DNA of 6,110 nt from Saprospiraceae bacterium (GTDB taxonomy: Bacteria > Bacteroidota > Bacteroidia > Chitinophagales > Saprospiraceae): positions 1 through 6,110 of the forward strand of contig JAJCYJ010000401.1 of the NCBI GenBank assembly GCA_029262975.1. Reading direction: 5' to 3'. Of this stretch, positions 5,524 through 6,110 are shown in pieces (position 1 is the first letter of the stretch; the number at the start of each line of letters is the position of its first letter). The notes under the pieces were generated by a model. The model did not search any database. It was not told where the DNA came from and saw only the letters and a program-made list of their open reading frames with translations. The translations under genes and the position numbers were made by a program.

Positions 5524-6110
5524 GTGTTAGAAATCTTCCTAGCAGTATTTGCCGGATTGTTTTCAGTGGTTAACCCACTCGGTGCCGTGCCCATCTACCT
5601 GGCTATGTCACCTACTTTTACCCAGAAGGAACGAAATAATACAGCATTGCATGCGAGTATCTACTTTACCCTGATCCTATTAGTTTTCTTCCTGGCCGGA
5701 ACGGCGATTCTTTCTTTCTTCGGTATTTCATTGACCGCATTAAGAATAGCTGGTGGCATCATCATTTTTGGTTCTGGTGCTCAGTTATTGACCGGTCGAA
5801 TGGCCCATAGCCGTGCCATAACCTCTAAGGTAAAAGCAGAAGCTCTTGTTAAGGAAGATATAAGCTTTACACCGCTTGCCATGCCGCTGTTGTCTGGACC
5901 TGGCTCCATCTCACTTATGATTCAATATTATTATGACTATGCTTCTTTAATAGACCGAGGTATGGTCGTTTCTGCTCTTGTCACAATTGGTATTGTTGTA
6001 TATGTCGTGCTACGAACTTCCCCATATATTTTTAAGGTATTGGGTGAAGCCGGAATTCGTGCCATATCGAGAATTATGGGATTCATAGTAATGGCTATCG
6101 GGGTTGAGTT
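5524..6110 (+). CDS. MarC-family integral membrane protein (3' end outside window)
   Basis: A GTG at 5524 opens a frame that stays open to the window edge (195 codons). It encodes a very hydrophobic protein with the MarC signatures NPLGAVPIYL (17-26), LRIAGGIIIF (73-82) and TPLAMPLLSGPGSI (116-129). About six membrane helices are expected; hydrophobic runs are visible near 3-26, 44-66, 70-88, 117-135, 147-163 and 183-195. The family is roughly 200-215 residues, so only a short C-terminal part should be missing. MarC proteins (UPF0056) have no proven substrate; the early link to multiple antibiotic resistance was not upheld. The GTG start lies 5 nt after the cmk stop and puts the family N-terminus in place, indicating the last visible gene of the same operon. 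Confidence 0.9.
   Translation, partial: MLEIFLAVFAGLFSVVNPLGAVPIYLAMSPTFTQKERNNTALHASIYFTLILLVFFLAGTAILSFFGISLTALRIAGGIIIFGSGAQLLTGRMAHSRAITSKVKAEALVKEDISFTPLAMPLLSGPGSISLMIQYYYDYASLIDRGMVVSALVTIGIVVYVVLRTSPYIFKVLGEAGIRAISRIMGFIVMAIGVE

Overview
The window looks like an ordinary housekeeping stretch of a Bacteroidota chromosome. Three lines point there. Several genes are preceded by the Bacteroidota-type -7 promoter element TAnnTTTG. Shine-Dalgarno sequences are almost absent in front of the starts, which instead have A/T-rich leaders. The small DUF2795 and DUF2188 proteins and the modular intergenic repeats are also of kinds common in that phylum. A place within Saprospiria or relatives is only a guess.

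Layout. Positions 1-591 are non-coding and hold a modular repeat: two long tandem copies (1-254 and 269-541) and a broken third (546-591). The left edge cuts into the first copy. An AT-rich stretch and a well-formed promoter (698-728) follow, driving rpmI (L35) and rplT (L20), which end at a clear intrinsic terminator (1365-1397). A small DUF2188 gene comes next (1526-1810). It converges on a minus-strand MacB/FtsX-type ABC permease (1845-3104) with no ATPase beside it. Diverging from the permease is queA (3341-4408), for queuosine synthesis in tRNA. After a gap with a 26-nt dyad comes a tight plus-strand set: a DUF2795 protein (4553-4774), cmk (4775-5518) and a MarC-family membrane protein (from 5524, cut by the right edge). 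The gaps in this set are 0 and 5 nt, so co-transcription and translational coupling are likely.

Working together. rpmI/rplT supply two large-subunit ribosomal proteins, queA modifies tRNA wobble positions, and cmk supplies CDP/dCDP for nucleic acid synthesis. The permease, DUF2188 and MarC genes do not form an evident pathway with them.

I found no CRISPR array, defence system, toxin-antitoxin pair, transposase, tRNA or rRNA. Nothing here is convincingly a new biological system. The points most worth a second look are the modular repeat, the missing ATG of cmk, the repeated promoter-to-ATG spacing, and the N-terminal extension on the DUF2188 protein.
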